Of a stretch of DNA of 64,000 bases, positions 25,583 through 34,076 are shown piece by piece. The position numbers and the translations under genes were made by a program. Under the pieces are notes generated by a model. It saw nothing but the letters and a program-made list of their open reading frames with translations. It did not search any database and was not told where the DNA came from. This DNA comes from [Limnothrix rosea] IAM M-220. GTDB lineage: Bacteria; Cyanobacteriota; Cyanobacteriia; Cyanobacteriales; MRBY01. Numbering within the stretch: position 1 is the first letter of the stretch; every line of letters starts with the position of its first letter. Location of the stretch: NCBI RefSeq assembly GCF_001904615.1, contig NZ_MRBY01000003.1, forward strand, positions 1 through 64,000, given 5' to 3'.

Positions 25583-26164
25583 AGTCTGATTGCCGTCACA
25601 TATCCCAAAGAAATTGAAGCGACTTTACCCACAGAGGCAGATGCTGGAACGGCGCAATGTTATCTCGAACTGGCGAGCCATGGGGAAGAAAATTTACGAG
25701 ATCAAGCTGTGGCACACCATTCACATCGAAATTCCGGCAGTGTTGGGAGAGGATTGTTCTCTTCATGTTTATCTGTTCGATGGAGATGAATAGGTTGGCT
25801 CCTCAAAAGCACTGTATTTTTATCTTTCATTTAACGTAATTTAACGTACAGTTTCTCGAAATTTTTCTATGGTTAATGTGGCAACAGACAAGCAAACTCC
25901 AACGGGTTCCAACTCGAAATTTCCTCGCAAGATTTTGTTGGTTTCCTGTGGTGGGGCGATCGCCAAACCAGTCAAAATGACCAGTTTCATTTTTTGCTCA
26001 AACTCAAACTTCCTCATCCTACGCAAAAATCAAGGCGGCGATCGGCCACTCACCAACACTCATCACATCTTCATTGAGAAACGTATCTCAACCCAATTCA
26101 CAACAGAAAAATAACCTTACCCTAGGGAAAAACAGTACCCTTCTAAAGGCATAGACAGACAGCG
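25583..26164. other. Gene-poor stretch with possible decayed coding DNA
   Basis: Two overlapping frames between 25583 and 25800 each look protein-like for only part of their length (IAVTYPKEIEATLPTEADA in one; KLWHTIHIEIPAVLGEDC in the other), as expected for a frameshifted gene. I cannot name the family. A frame at 25869-26114 is probably spurious. No RNA gene was recognised. Confidence 0.35.
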
Positions 26165-27406
26165 ATGTTTACTATCCGCGCCACTGCAAACACCTTCCTC
26201 AAACGAGAACCCATCTCCGCATCCCAACTGTCAGATGCCTACAAAAGATTCTCCAGAAAAGGCACAGAATGGAACGTCGATAGCCATAGCACCGCAGCAG
26301 ATGATCACCTCAAAATCGAGCTAGCCTATGGTGCAGGCACATGGTATGCCTACCGCCCCCATTGGTCAGGTTTCCCAACAGTCGCAGCACCATCACCCAG
26401 CCCAGATTTACTCACCATCCAAGCAACCCAAGATACCTATCTCAAAAGAGAAGTCACATCATCCTCAGCACTCCCCACCGCCTACAAAAAACTGTCCAAG
26501 AAAGGCACGGAATGGCAAGTCGAAAAATTCACCACAGCAGCCAACGACCATATCCAAATAGAACTGGCCTATGGTTCCGGCACATGGTTTGTTTATCGAC
26601 CTCACTGGGGCGGCTTTCCCAACTCAAACCCTCCTACACCAGAACCAAACATGATTACCATTCGCGCGACCCAAGACACCTACTTAAAACGAGAAATTAA
26701 ACCCTCTTCCGCATTGTCCGATGCCTATAAAAAACTGAACAAAAAAGGCACAGAATGGCAAGTCGAAAAATTCACCGAAGAAGCAGCCGACCATATCAAA
26801 GTCGAGCTTGCTTACGGTTCTGGCACTTGGTATGTATACAAGCTCCACTGGGATGGCTTTCCCGGAGCAGCAGCAGTCACAGAGCCAGTAGACCTAGGCA
26901 GTGCAACTAGCAGCAGCAACATTGACAGTGTCCCGGTCTGCGGTATGGATTTAATCAAAAAATTTGAAGGCATCGAGCTCCATGCCTATCCCGACCCCCT
27001 CACAGGCGGCGACCCATGGACAATCGGCTACGGCTCCACATTTTATGAAAGCGGTGTAAAGGTCAAAAAAGGTGACACTATCACCAAAGAACAAGCCGAG
27101 AAAGAACTTATCAATAACTGCAAAAAATCCTTTATGCCGCACCTCGAAAAAATCCCCCACTTCAACGAGATGGACGATTATCAAAAAGGTGCACTCCTGT
27201 CCTTTGCCTACAACCTTGGTGCTCGTTTCTACGGCGCAACCAACTTTGAAACCATTACCCGCACCCTAAAAAACAAAGATTGGGGATACATGCGTAAAGC
27301 CTTGGTGCTCTATCGCAATCCCGGCTCAAATGTCGAAGCTGGTTTGCTCCGCCGTCGTAATGCAGAAGCAGATGTGTGGTTTACCAATGTTAAAGAAGAT
27401 AAGTAA
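26165..27406 (+). CDS. GH24 lysozyme with three N-terminal repeats
   Basis: This 413-aa protein carries three repeats of about 70 residues (1-70, 83-151, 163-231). Each follows the pattern TIxAT...T(Y/F)LKRE...AYK...KGTEW.V...DH...ELAYG.GTW...HW.GF. Acidic Pro/Ser-rich linkers join them to a phage-lysozyme domain (about 258-405). The catalytic triad fits E268 (KKFEG), D277 (YPDP) and T286 (WTIGYGS). It should cleave peptidoglycan, and the repeats may bind the wall. There is no signal peptide and no holin or phage gene nearby. A phage origin followed by domestication is one reading, and release by lysis or an unknown route another. Confidence 0.85.
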   Translation: MFTIRATANTFLKREPISASQLSDAYKRFSRKGTEWNVDSHSTAADDHLKIELAYGAGTWYAYRPHWSGFPTVAAPSPSPDLLTIQATQDTYLKREVTSSSALPTAYKKLSKKGTEWQVEKFTTAANDHIQIELAYGSGTWFVYRPHWGGFPNSNPPTPEPNMITIRATQDTYLKREIKPSSALSDAYKKLNKKGTEWQVEKFTEEAADHIKVELAYGSGTWYVYKLHWDGFPGAAAVTEPVDLGSATSSSNIDSVPVCGMDLIKKFEGIELHAYPDPLTGGDPWTIGYGSTFYESGVKVKKGDTITKEQAEKELINNCKKSFMPHLEKIPHFNEMDDYQKGALLSFAYNLGARFYGATNFETITRTLKNKDWGYMRKALVLYRNPGSNVEAGLLRRRNAEADVWFTNVKEDK

Positions 27407-27463
27407 CCAGAAATCCAGCGTGCCCAAAGTTCTCAAAGAAGACACTGGCATTGTTGCTAGGTA

Positions 27464-27659
27464 ACGTCAGTTCGGGTTAAGGAGTTATCCGAATACCTTG
27501 AAAACACGGGGACATTGGGATAGAGAGACACGGAGAGGGGGAGATACGGGACATCAACGGACACCCGCATTAGAATTGTTTGAATAAAAAACCGCCCCAT
27601 CCCTCGCTCTCCCTTTCGCCGCGTCGTCATTCCAGACCATGCTTAAACCGAACTCAGGT
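27464..27659. mobile_element. MITE subfamily A, copy 2
   Basis: This 196-bp element is nearly identical to 8555-8750, with ends ACGTCAGTTCGGGTTAAG and CTTAAACCGAACTCAGGT. It is flanked by perfect 6-bp direct repeats TAGGTA (27458-27463 and 27660-27665). It lies downstream of the lysozyme gene. Confidence 0.9.
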
Positions 27660-27795
27660 TAGGTATCAAAAAAGGGCAGTACGCAAACTACCCTGATAAA
27701 CAAATTGGTTGGATTGATATAGTCGTGGTCGGCCAGATTGGTAGGGGTTTAAGGTTTATCTGATGTCTTAACTTTGATGGCTTTGACTATATTTA

Positions 27796-27990
27796 ACGTC
27801 AGTTATGGATAAGAATGTAGCCAAAATTCTTTAGAGAAAAGGAGACACGGAGAGGGAAAGACACGGGGAAGCAACGAAAATTTGCATTTTTTGAAAGCTA
27901 GTAGGATTGTTTGCATAGAAATATCTCCCGATCTCTCGCTCTCCCATTCACCGCGTCGTACTTCCGAGCATGCTTAAGCAAAACTCACGT
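27796..27990. mobile_element. MITE subfamily B, copy 1
   Basis: This 195-bp element is almost identical to 48383-48577. Its ends are ACGTCAGTTATGGATAAG and CTTAAGCAAAACTCACGT. Perfect 6-bp direct repeats TATTTA flank it (27790-27795 and 27991-27996). The right-hand duplication contains the argC stop codon. Confidence 0.92.
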
Positions 27991-27993
27991 TAT

Positions 27994-29052
27994 TTAGGGA
28001 TAAAAGGCTAGTTGGGGTAAACCGAGGGTTTCTTCCCAGCCCATCATAATGTTCATGCACTGAACAGCTTGACCAGACTGACCCTTAAGCAAATTATCGA
28101 TCGCCGACATGACAATCACGCGACCAGTACGGTGGTCAACTTCAACGCCGAGGTAACAAAGATTTGTGCCACAGGCCCATTTTGTTTGGGGATAAACGCC
28201 GTTGGGCAAAATTTCAACGCAGGGGGAAGCGCGGTAAAACGCATTATAAATGGTGAGCAAATCGTCCCGTACTAGACCCGGATCGCGCAGCGTTGCATAG
28301 ACAGTGGCGAGGATGCCACGGGGCATCGGGATCAGATGGGGCGTAAACTGAACGCGAATATCTTGGCTGGCGAGTTTGCTGCAGGTCTGTTCAATTTCTG
28401 GGGTGTGTCTGTGGGAAGCGACACCATAGGCTCCGAGGGAAGCGTCAGCCTCTGCTAAAAGTAAATTGATTTTGCCCTGTCTACCACCGCCGGATGTGCC
28501 AGATTTTGCGTCAATGATGGCGGTTTCTGGTTGAATGAGACCTTGCTTAAATAAAGGCGATAGAGCCAATAAACTAGCTGTTACATAGCAGCCGGGACAG
28601 CCAATTAACTGTGCTTGGGCAATTTCTTCGCGATACAGCTCAGGTAAACCGTAGACGGCGATCGCATTAGTATCTTGATCCGTGCGTTCTGTCTTATACC
28701 AAGTCTTATAAGTTTCTAAATTTTCAAAACGATAGTCCGCCGACAAATCCAAAACCTTGCAGCCCTTTGCCACCAGTTCCGGCGCAAACTTACAAGCAAG
28801 ACCATTCGGTAAACCGAGGAACACCACCTCACAGCGCTCAGCAATGACATTAAGGTCGATGGGTTCAATGGTCATATTGATGCGATGACCAACGTGGGGA
28901 TATAGCTCAGCATAGGGCTTCCCAGCACTGCTATTGCCGCCGAGATAAACCAACTCGACACTAGGGTGATCGTGCAGTAGGCGCACTAACTGAACGCCAC
29001 CATAACCTGATGCACCGACAATACCGACTGAAACTTGTGCTGTGTTACTCAT
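27994..29052 (-). CDS. argC: N-acetyl-gamma-glutamyl-phosphate reductase
   Basis: ArgC reduces N-acetylglutamyl phosphate to the semialdehyde in arginine synthesis, with NADPH. This 352-aa protein has the N-terminal nucleotide fold [17 protein letters not shown] (9-25), the catalytic cysteine in [10 protein letters not shown] near 155, and the loop [10 protein letters not shown] near 184. The HRHTPEIEQ segment near 215 carries the conserved His. The product is full length, ending GLPQLAFYP. Its TAA stop lies inside the target duplication of an adjacent MITE, which inserted without removing coding sequence. Confidence 0.96.
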   Translation of the reverse strand: MSNTAQVSVGIVGASGYGGVQLVRLLHDHPSVELVYLGGNSSAGKPYAELYPHVGHRINMTIEPIDLNVIAERCEVVFLGLPNGLACKFAPELVAKGCKVLDLSADYRFENLETYKTWYKTERTDQDTNAIAVYGLPELYREEIAQAQLIGCPGCYVTASLLALSPLFKQGLIQPETAIIDAKSGTSGGGRQGKINLLLAEADASLGAYGVASHRHTPEIEQTCSKLASQDIRVQFTPHLIPMPRGILATVYATLRDPGLVRDDLLTIYNAFYRASPCVEILPNGVYPQTKWACGTNLCYLGVEVDHRTGRVIVMSAIDNLLKGQSGQAVQCMNIMMGWEETLGLPQLAFYP

Positions 29053-29175
29053 AAATCCTTGTCATCGCTGAAAGGCTAACAACGGGATTTGTCCCGTTCA
29101 TGTTCGCAGCAATTGTACAGGGAAATGAATTCTAGACAACAGGTATTTTTTTGTGACATGTCAATGAACAGACAC

Positions 29176-29210
29176 GAAAAAGGAGATGCCGATTAAAACC
29201 GGTTTCTCCT
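29176..29210 (-). terminator. Terminator downstream of the 77-aa gene
   Basis: On the minus strand the stem AGGAGA / TCTCCT, with an inner CCG / CGG pairing, is followed by TTTTT. It lies between the 77-aa gene and argC. Confidence 0.75.
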
Positions 29211-29252
29211 CTATTTGCTGATTATTTTTTTTGTTGCTTAAATCCCAAGAAT

Positions 29253-29486
29253 TTATGCTGCACGGCACATTTGGTCACGGTGCAAAACTGCCTCTCCATG
29301 GGAAGGCAACCACACGAGCCATTCTGTATCGGAGTAAGGGCATAGGAGCAGGGCATATTCTTCTTCTGTATCGGTGAGTTTTACCCAGTCACTATTGGGT
29401 TGAGCCGGAATGAATGTTGTGTCGAAAGGATGCTCAACGGTGTCTGAGCAAAAACGAAAATCTGCTTTAGATGTAGTTTGCGACAT
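29253..29486 (-). CDS. Conserved-looking 77-aa protein of unknown function
   Basis: This small soluble acidic protein begins MSQTTSKADFRFCSDTVEHP. It has a possible beta-rich core (DWVKLTDTEEEYALLLCPYS, EWLVWLPSHGEAVL) and ends in RDQMCRAA. I do not recognise a domain. It has its own terminator, so it is probably monocistronic. The compact layout with start and terminator supports a real gene. Confidence 0.7.
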   Translation of the reverse strand: MSQTTSKADFRFCSDTVEHPFDTTFIPAQPNSDWVKLTDTEEEYALLLCPYSDTEWLVWLPSHGEAVLHRDQMCRAA

Positions 29487-29709
29487 GGTTAAGCTTTTTT
29501 CCTCGTAATGGAAATAATATTATTTCTGTATCTAATCATACAAAATGGCTGGGCTAAGTGGGGATTACCTCACATAAATTTACTTGGGTTTTAGGCAAAA
29601 AGAGTCATGATCGGGCTGGGGTTGTAGGTGGCAAAATGGCGGTGGATGGGGTCATTAAGGATTTAAAGTAGAACAATAAATCAGCATCAGGAAGTGCTCA
29701 GTCAGAAAT

Positions 29710-30111
29710 ATGCAGTTACCGGAAGATGGCGATCGCCCCCTTAGTATTAATCTTGTGCCGATGATCGATGTGATTTTTTCGATTTTGGCATTTTTTATTC
29801 TGTCGACTTTGTTTCTCATTCCCTCGGAAGGGCTGGATATTGATCTCCCTGAGGCCTTGCGCGCTGCCAGTCAGTCACAAAAATCTTTGAAAGTTGGTAT
29901 CAATGCCCAAGGACAAATCCGCTTCCAGCAACGGGATGTTGCGTTAGAAGAGCTTGTGTCTTTAGTGACGGCAGAATTGGGTGAAACCCAGACCCAGCTA
30001 ATCATTCAAGCGGATACTGAGGTGAGTCATGGGAGAGTTGTGGCCGTAATGGATGCGCTACGGGAAATTCCTGATCTTAAGTTGGCGATCGCCACCACAT
30101 CCCCCCAGTAG
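29710..30111 (+). CDS. exbD: ExbD/TolR-family biopolymer transport protein
   Basis: This 133-aa inner-membrane protein is a force-transducing stator subunit. A short cytoplasmic N-terminus is followed by a single membrane span near 18-40 that holds the key Asp in VPMIDVIFSILAFFIL, then a periplasmic domain (GLDIDLPEALRA... to TSPQ). ExbD works with ExbB and TonB to energise outer-membrane uptake. No ExbB gene is adjacent, so the partner must lie elsewhere. A decayed folB follows on the same strand. Confidence 0.9.
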   Translation: MQLPEDGDRPLSINLVPMIDVIFSILAFFILSTLFLIPSEGLDIDLPEALRAASQSQKSLKVGINAQGQIRFQQRDVALEELVSLVTAELGETQTQLIIQADTEVSHGRVVAVMDALREIPDLKLAIATTSPQ

Positions 30112-30200
30112 AAGCCTCTAACCCTTGGCTATCAAGGCTTTTAGTGTTAAGCTAGATGAAGCTCAGTGAAAATATGGTTGATTTTAAGCCAAAAACTCTA

Positions 30201-30551
30201 GTGGATATTATTTTCGTTTGCAATCTGCACGGGTATGGCTATATCGATATTTTTCTGGAAGTAGAAAAAGTGCTTTGGGCAGTGGTTTGGGGTTGATTTG
30301 GAGTTAGGAGTAGATCCCGCGCAACTGGGATTCAGTAGCGACCTCGAAGATTCAGTAGATTAGCATCAAGGGATTGATGTGGTGCAGGGACGGTTAAACA
30401 TCATCGTGTTGATTTAGTTGAAGGTTTAGCAGCGGCGATCGCCACCAAATTGTTGGCAATCAAAAAAATTAGATCCGCCAAAGTTTATTTAACCAAACCA
30501 AACCTGCCCCGATCTGATTGTTCCACCAAGATTGTGATCGATATCACCTAA
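30201..30551 (+). pseudogene. folB: Decayed dihydroneopterin aldolase (folB) with two frameshifts and a stop
   Basis: Reading across three frames recovers a FolB-like protein. Frame 1 from the GTG at 30201 gives VDIIFVCNLHGYGYIDIFL. From about 30280 a second frame gives QWFGVDLELGVDPAQLG and then SSDLEDSVD. A TAG stop follows at 30361 where Tyr is expected, then HQGIDVVQG. From about 30393 a third frame gives VKHHRVDLVEGLAAAIATKL and later YLTKPNLPRSDCSTKIVIDI to TAA. FolB normally converts dihydroneopterin in folate synthesis. This copy cannot be functional unless sequencing errors explain three separate lesions. A working copy is expected elsewhere. Confidence 0.8.
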
Positions 30552-30572
30552 AAAAAAGACTGAAAACAGTCT
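30552..30572 (-). terminator. Terminator for the sensor kinase gene
   Basis: On the minus strand the stem AGACTG / CAGTCT with a 4-nt loop is followed by a run of eight T. The arrangement suits transcripts from the kinase gene that ends at 30755. Confidence 0.7.
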
Positions 30573-30693
30573 ATTTGCCTGGAATAGAAAGATTGAAGTA
30601 AATCATCTTAAAGTGGCAACTTTTTCGATTTGTGAGGTGTCTAAACAGGACATCAACATCACTGGCAAACTTGAAAAAAGTGGGGAGGACAGC

Positions 30694-30777
30694 ATGGCAG
30701 TTCAAATTTATTTTTTACTTTGTGTCTATGTCGCAAGTTACGTATGGGAAAAGATCAAGTATCAAGATCACCCTTAG
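30694..30777 (+). CDS. Candidate 27-aa single-span membrane peptide
   Basis: A strong ribosome binding site (GGGGAGGA, 5 nt before the ATG) precedes a 27-codon frame. It starts MAVQIYFLLCVYVASYVW and ends KIKYQDHP. One hydrophobic span followed by a charged tail is typical of small subunits of photosynthetic or respiratory complexes, but I do not match it to a known one. The last 23 bp overlap the 3' end of the convergent kinase gene. Confidence 0.4.
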   Translation: MAVQIYFLLCVYVASYVWEKIKYQDHP

Positions 30778-32047
30778 GCCAAATCATGGGTAATTTGATT
30801 TGCAACCATGCGCCCCCAAGCTCTGGATGATTGCGCGCCATAATTTCACCATGGTGTGATGCCACAATTTGTTGGACGATCGCCAGTCCTAAACCACTAC
30901 CTTTACTGAAGTTGGACAACTTTGGCTGTCTGACTCGCGCTTGGTCGCCCCGATATAAACGTTCAAATACATAGGGCAAATCTTCAGCGATGAAACCTGT
31001 CCCTTGATCAATGACTTCGATGGTTGCAATGTTTATCCTGTCGTTGTGCTGCACTTTGACATGGATAGGATGCCCAAGGGGATTGTATTTGATCGCATTG
31101 TCAAACAGATTTAGAAAAACCTGCGTTAGGCGATCGCGATCGCCTTCCACTGTGAGACTATCATCGCCGACATAATGAAGGGTGATTTGCTTTTGGGCGG
31201 CGATCGGCACTAATTTTTCCCACACCTCATGGATAAGTAAAACCAAATCAAAGGTTTGTTGGCTCAGGACTTGGTGGGGGTGGGTCGCTAAGCGGCTGAG
31301 CTCGAGCCAATCTTGCACCAAATAGTAAAGGCGGTTGATTTCTCCTAGTAATTGTTGTGACCATTTTTGTTCTTGTCCCTGCAACCGAGGGGATAAGGTC
31401 TCTGTAATTAGGCGCATCGCCGTGAGTGGTGTGCGCAGCTCGTGGGTCAGGTCGGATAATAATTTTTCCTGGGCCTGTTTAACGATGTATAAGGATTCTT
31501 CATCTTCTAGAAACACACCCACATCGCCGGATCCCATCGGTAAGGTGGATCCCCGTAGATGTACAGAATTCCCTTGGCTATCGGCGCGGGTTTGGGCATC
31601 ATGGCTGGGATGAAATTCCCAAGAGCGTGTTTGGGACAATTGATTGGCGCGTGTTTGTTCGATCAGTCGATCTAGCTCATAGGATCTCACCAACTCTAGT
31701 AATAATCGTACTTCTCCGGGCTGCCAACGGTTGAGGTGGAGCAGCTCACGGGCTTTTTCATTGCACCACAGGAGTTGATTGTCGCTATCAATGTGTAAAT
31801 AACCGCAGGGAAAGGTATTAAAGATTTTGTAGCATTGGTCAATTTCTTTTTGCAGATCTTGCTTTTCGAGATAAAGGTTTTTTAGTTCACGCCGCACCGA
31901 AGATAAAGGGGCAAAGGAGGTCGCTTCGGCGGGACGGTCGCTATAGGAATACAGCATTCGTTTCACTTGTTGTTGTTGACGTAGCTGCCAGGCACAACAA
32001 ATGACACAAGCGGAACTTAACCCAATTAGTAGTGCAATCCAAAACAT
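30755..32047 (-). CDS. sphS: Sensor histidine kinase, SphS/PhoR-like
   Basis: This 430-aa membrane-linked kinase has one N-terminal hydrophobic segment (2-20), a PAS domain near 75-130 (FNTFPCGYLHIDSDNQLLWC), then HisKA with the H-box DLTHELRTPLTAMRL near 198. The ATPase domain has NLFDNAIKYNP near 323, DQGTGF near 353 and GSGLGLAIVQQIV near 385. The layout and several stretches resemble SphS, the phosphate-starvation sensor of cyanobacteria. No response regulator is adjacent, so the SphS name is probable rather than certain. Confidence 0.75.
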   Translation of the reverse strand: MFWIALLIGLSSACVICCAWQLRQQQQVKRMLYSYSDRPAEATSFAPLSSVRRELKNLYLEKQDLQKEIDQCYKIFNTFPCGYLHIDSDNQLLWCNEKARELLHLNRWQPGEVRLLLELVRSYELDRLIEQTRANQLSQTRSWEFHPSHDAQTRADSQGNSVHLRGSTLPMGSGDVGVFLEDEESLYIVKQAQEKLLSDLTHELRTPLTAMRLITETLSPRLQGQEQKWSQQLLGEINRLYYLVQDWLELSRLATHPHQVLSQQTFDLVLLIHEVWEKLVPIAAQKQITLHYVGDDSLTVEGDRDRLTQVFLNLFDNAIKYNPLGHPIHVKVQHNDRINIATIEVIDQGTGFIAEDLPYVFERLYRGDQARVRQPKLSNFSKGSGLGLAIVQQIVASHHGEIMARNHPELGGAWLQIKLPMIWPKGDLDT

Positions 32048-32156
32048 AGTTTTAGCAGCAGGCGATCGCCGACACAGTAGGATTTAAGTTCATAAAAAAA
32101 GTCTGTAGGGATAAATGGTATTACTATAGGGGCTAAAAAAACTGGCCACTTCCGTA

Positions 32157-33107
32157 ATGGACTTTACCCTGTTTTCACAACAACTCCTCAACGGGTTATC
32201 GATTGGCAGTGTCTATGCCATCTTTGCCCTTGGTTATACCTTAGTTTTTTCCATCTTGGGCATCATTAATTTTGCCCATGGCGCGATTTTCACCCTTGGT
32301 GCTTATTTTACGTATTTATTCGCCGGGGGGAAATTTGGGTTCAATGGCGTTTTGGCTAATGCTCAGCTACCTTTTGCGCTGCCCTTTTGGTTCGCTTTAA
32401 TTTGTGGCTGTTTGATTGCCGGGTTGACCTCGGTTTGTTTGGAGTGGCTTGCTTTTCGACCGCTGCGCCAGCGGGGGGCTGATTCTTTACTCTGTCTTGT
32501 GTCTAGTCTCGGTGTCGCGGTTGTTATCGTCAATGGTATTCAAGTTTTAGTTGGTGCTGAAATTTATACGTTTCCGGCTGATATTTATGGCAACATTCCT
32601 GCATCTATTAATTTTGGTTCGACTGAAAATCCCATTTTGATCCGCACAGTGCAGGTGATTATTTTTGGGGTTTCGGCGATCGCCGTGGCGATACTCACCT
32701 ATGGTATGACCCAAACAAAAATGGGTAAAGCGGTGCAGGCGGTAGCTGAGGATGGTGTGACTGCTAGCTTATTGGGAATTAATACCGAACGGGTGATTCA
32801 GCTTACTTTTTTCGTCAGTGGCTGTTTAGCGGGTTTAGCGGGAACTTTAGTTGGCTCTAGTGTCAGTATTGCGGGGCCTTATTTCGGCATTACCTATGGT
32901 TTGAAAGGGCTTGGGGTCATTGTTCTCGGTGGCTTGGGTAATATTCCGGGCGCTGTGCTGGGCGGGCTACTCATTGGTTTGGCTGAAGCGTTTATTCCGG
33001 GAGATTTTTCGGGATATAAGGAGGCGATCGCCTTTGCTTTGCTATTTGGGATGCTGCTCATCCGTCCTCAGGGTTTACTTGGGAAAAAGACCATTCAGAA
33101 AGTTTAA
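32157..33107 (+). CDS. livH: Branched-chain/neutral amino acid ABC transporter permease (LivH type)
   Basis: This 316-aa inner-membrane permease has about eight hydrophobic segments. LivH hallmarks are GLSIGSVYAIFALGYTLVF at 13-31 and GIINFAHGAIFTLGAY near 35-50, and the C-terminal half carries the ATPase-contact loop EDGVTASLLGINTERVIQ near 195-212. Cyanobacterial versions belong to the neutral amino acid (Nat) systems. The LivM-type partner follows 67 bp downstream. Binding-protein and ATPase genes are not in the window. Confidence 0.9.
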   Translation: MDFTLFSQQLLNGLSIGSVYAIFALGYTLVFSILGIINFAHGAIFTLGAYFTYLFAGGKFGFNGVLANAQLPFALPFWFALICGCLIAGLTSVCLEWLAFRPLRQRGADSLLCLVSSLGVAVVIVNGIQVLVGAEIYTFPADIYGNIPASINFGSTENPILIRTVQVIIFGVSAIAVAILTYGMTQTKMGKAVQAVAEDGVTASLLGINTERVIQLTFFVSGCLAGLAGTLVGSSVSIAGPYFGITYGLKGLGVIVLGGLGNIPGAVLGGLLIGLAEAFIPGDFSGYKEAIAFALLFGMLLIRPQGLLGKKTIQKV

Positions 33108-33125
33108 TGCAGACATTCAGGTATC

Positions 33126-33153
33126 AGTGAACAGTGAACAGTGAACAGTGAAC
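33126..33153. repeat. Heptamer tandem repeat (AGTGAAC x4)
   Basis: Four perfect copies of AGTGAAC, followed by a partial AGTGATT, lie between livH and livM, about 15 bp upstream of the livM ribosome binding site. The period is 7 bp, as in the repeat at 4866-4914, with a different unit. Confidence 0.95.
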
Positions 33154-33174
33154 AGTGATTAGTTGAGGAGCGCA

Positions 33175-34071
33175 ATGGCGGCATTTTTGAGTACTTATGG
33201 CTATTTGATTGTTTCGATGTTGCTGGGGGCAATGCTGGGGATGTCGGTCTATTTGCCGTTGATGACGGGGCAACTATCGCTGGCTACGCCGGGATTTTAT
33301 GCCTTGGGTGGTTACATTGCGGCTGTGCTTTCAACGACGGTTATTTCTTTTGAGGGGATATGGTTTCCGTTACCATGGCTCTTTGTAGAAATGGTGATTG
33401 CGGGTGTCGCCTCAGGTCTGTTAGCAGTAGTTCTTGGTATTCCGGTGTTGCGGTTGCGGGGCATTTATTTGGCGATCGCCACCATTGCCTTTGTTGAAAT
33501 TTTGCGGGTCTTATCTCTCAATTTAGAAATTACTGGCGGCGCGGTGGGTATTTTTGCTATTCCCCAACCCTTTGGTAGCCCGCTGGGGTATCTTTGGGTC
33601 GTTTTGCCGTTACTGGTTCTTGTGGGAATTTTGGTGTGGCGACTGGAAAATACTAAGGTTGGACGTGCTTTTAATGCAATTCGCGAAGATGAGTTGGCCG
33701 CGAATGCCATGGGGATTAATCCCACCTATTACAAGGTTCTGTCTTTTGTTTTAGGGGCAATTTTGGCGGGGGTTGTCGGGGCGATCGCCGCCCATTTTCT
33801 CAATACATGGAATGCTCGCCAAGGAACGTTCGATGCCAGTATTACCTATCTTGCTTTTGTGCTGATCGGTGGCTCCCGCAGTTTTCTCGGGCCCATTTTA
33901 GGCGGCATTATCCTTACAGCCCTACCGGAAATTTTGCGGGGTTTAGGAGACGCTCGGCTCATTTTTTTCGGTTTATTACTTGTCCTCGGCACAATTTTCT
34001 ATCCCCAAGGTCTCATTACGCCCGAACTTCTGCGCCGTTGGTTGCCCGCTAGATTCCGCTCAAAAATTTAA
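33175..34071 (+). CDS. livM: Branched-chain/neutral amino acid ABC transporter permease (LivM type)
   Basis: This 298-aa partner of the LivH-type permease has GATPGFYALGGYIAAVL-like features near the N-terminus (read here as LATPGFYALGGYIAAVL) and the cytoplasmic loop AIREDELAANAMGINPTYYK near 170-190. It ends GLITPELLRRWLPARF. The start is the ATG preceded by GAGGAG; a TTG 12 bp upstream overlaps that site and is rejected. It is co-directional with livH across a heptamer repeat. Confidence 0.9.
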   Translation: MAAFLSTYGYLIVSMLLGAMLGMSVYLPLMTGQLSLATPGFYALGGYIAAVLSTTVISFEGIWFPLPWLFVEMVIAGVASGLLAVVLGIPVLRLRGIYLAIATIAFVEILRVLSLNLEITGGAVGIFAIPQPFGSPLGYLWVVLPLLVLVGILVWRLENTKVGRAFNAIREDELAANAMGINPTYYKVLSFVLGAILAGVVGAIAAHFLNTWNARQGTFDASITYLAFVLIGGSRSFLGPILGGIILTALPEILRGLGDARLIFFGLLLVLGTIFYPQGLITPELLRRWLPARFRSKI

Positions 34072-34076
34072 ATTTA

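Noticed and set aside
25869-26114. 81-aa frame before the lysozyme gene
   Set aside because: It has low-complexity composition, no ribosome binding site, and part of it comes from a HIP1 octamer.
26165-27406. Prophage lysis module
   Set aside because: Only the lysozyme is present; no holin, spanin, structural or integrase genes flank it.
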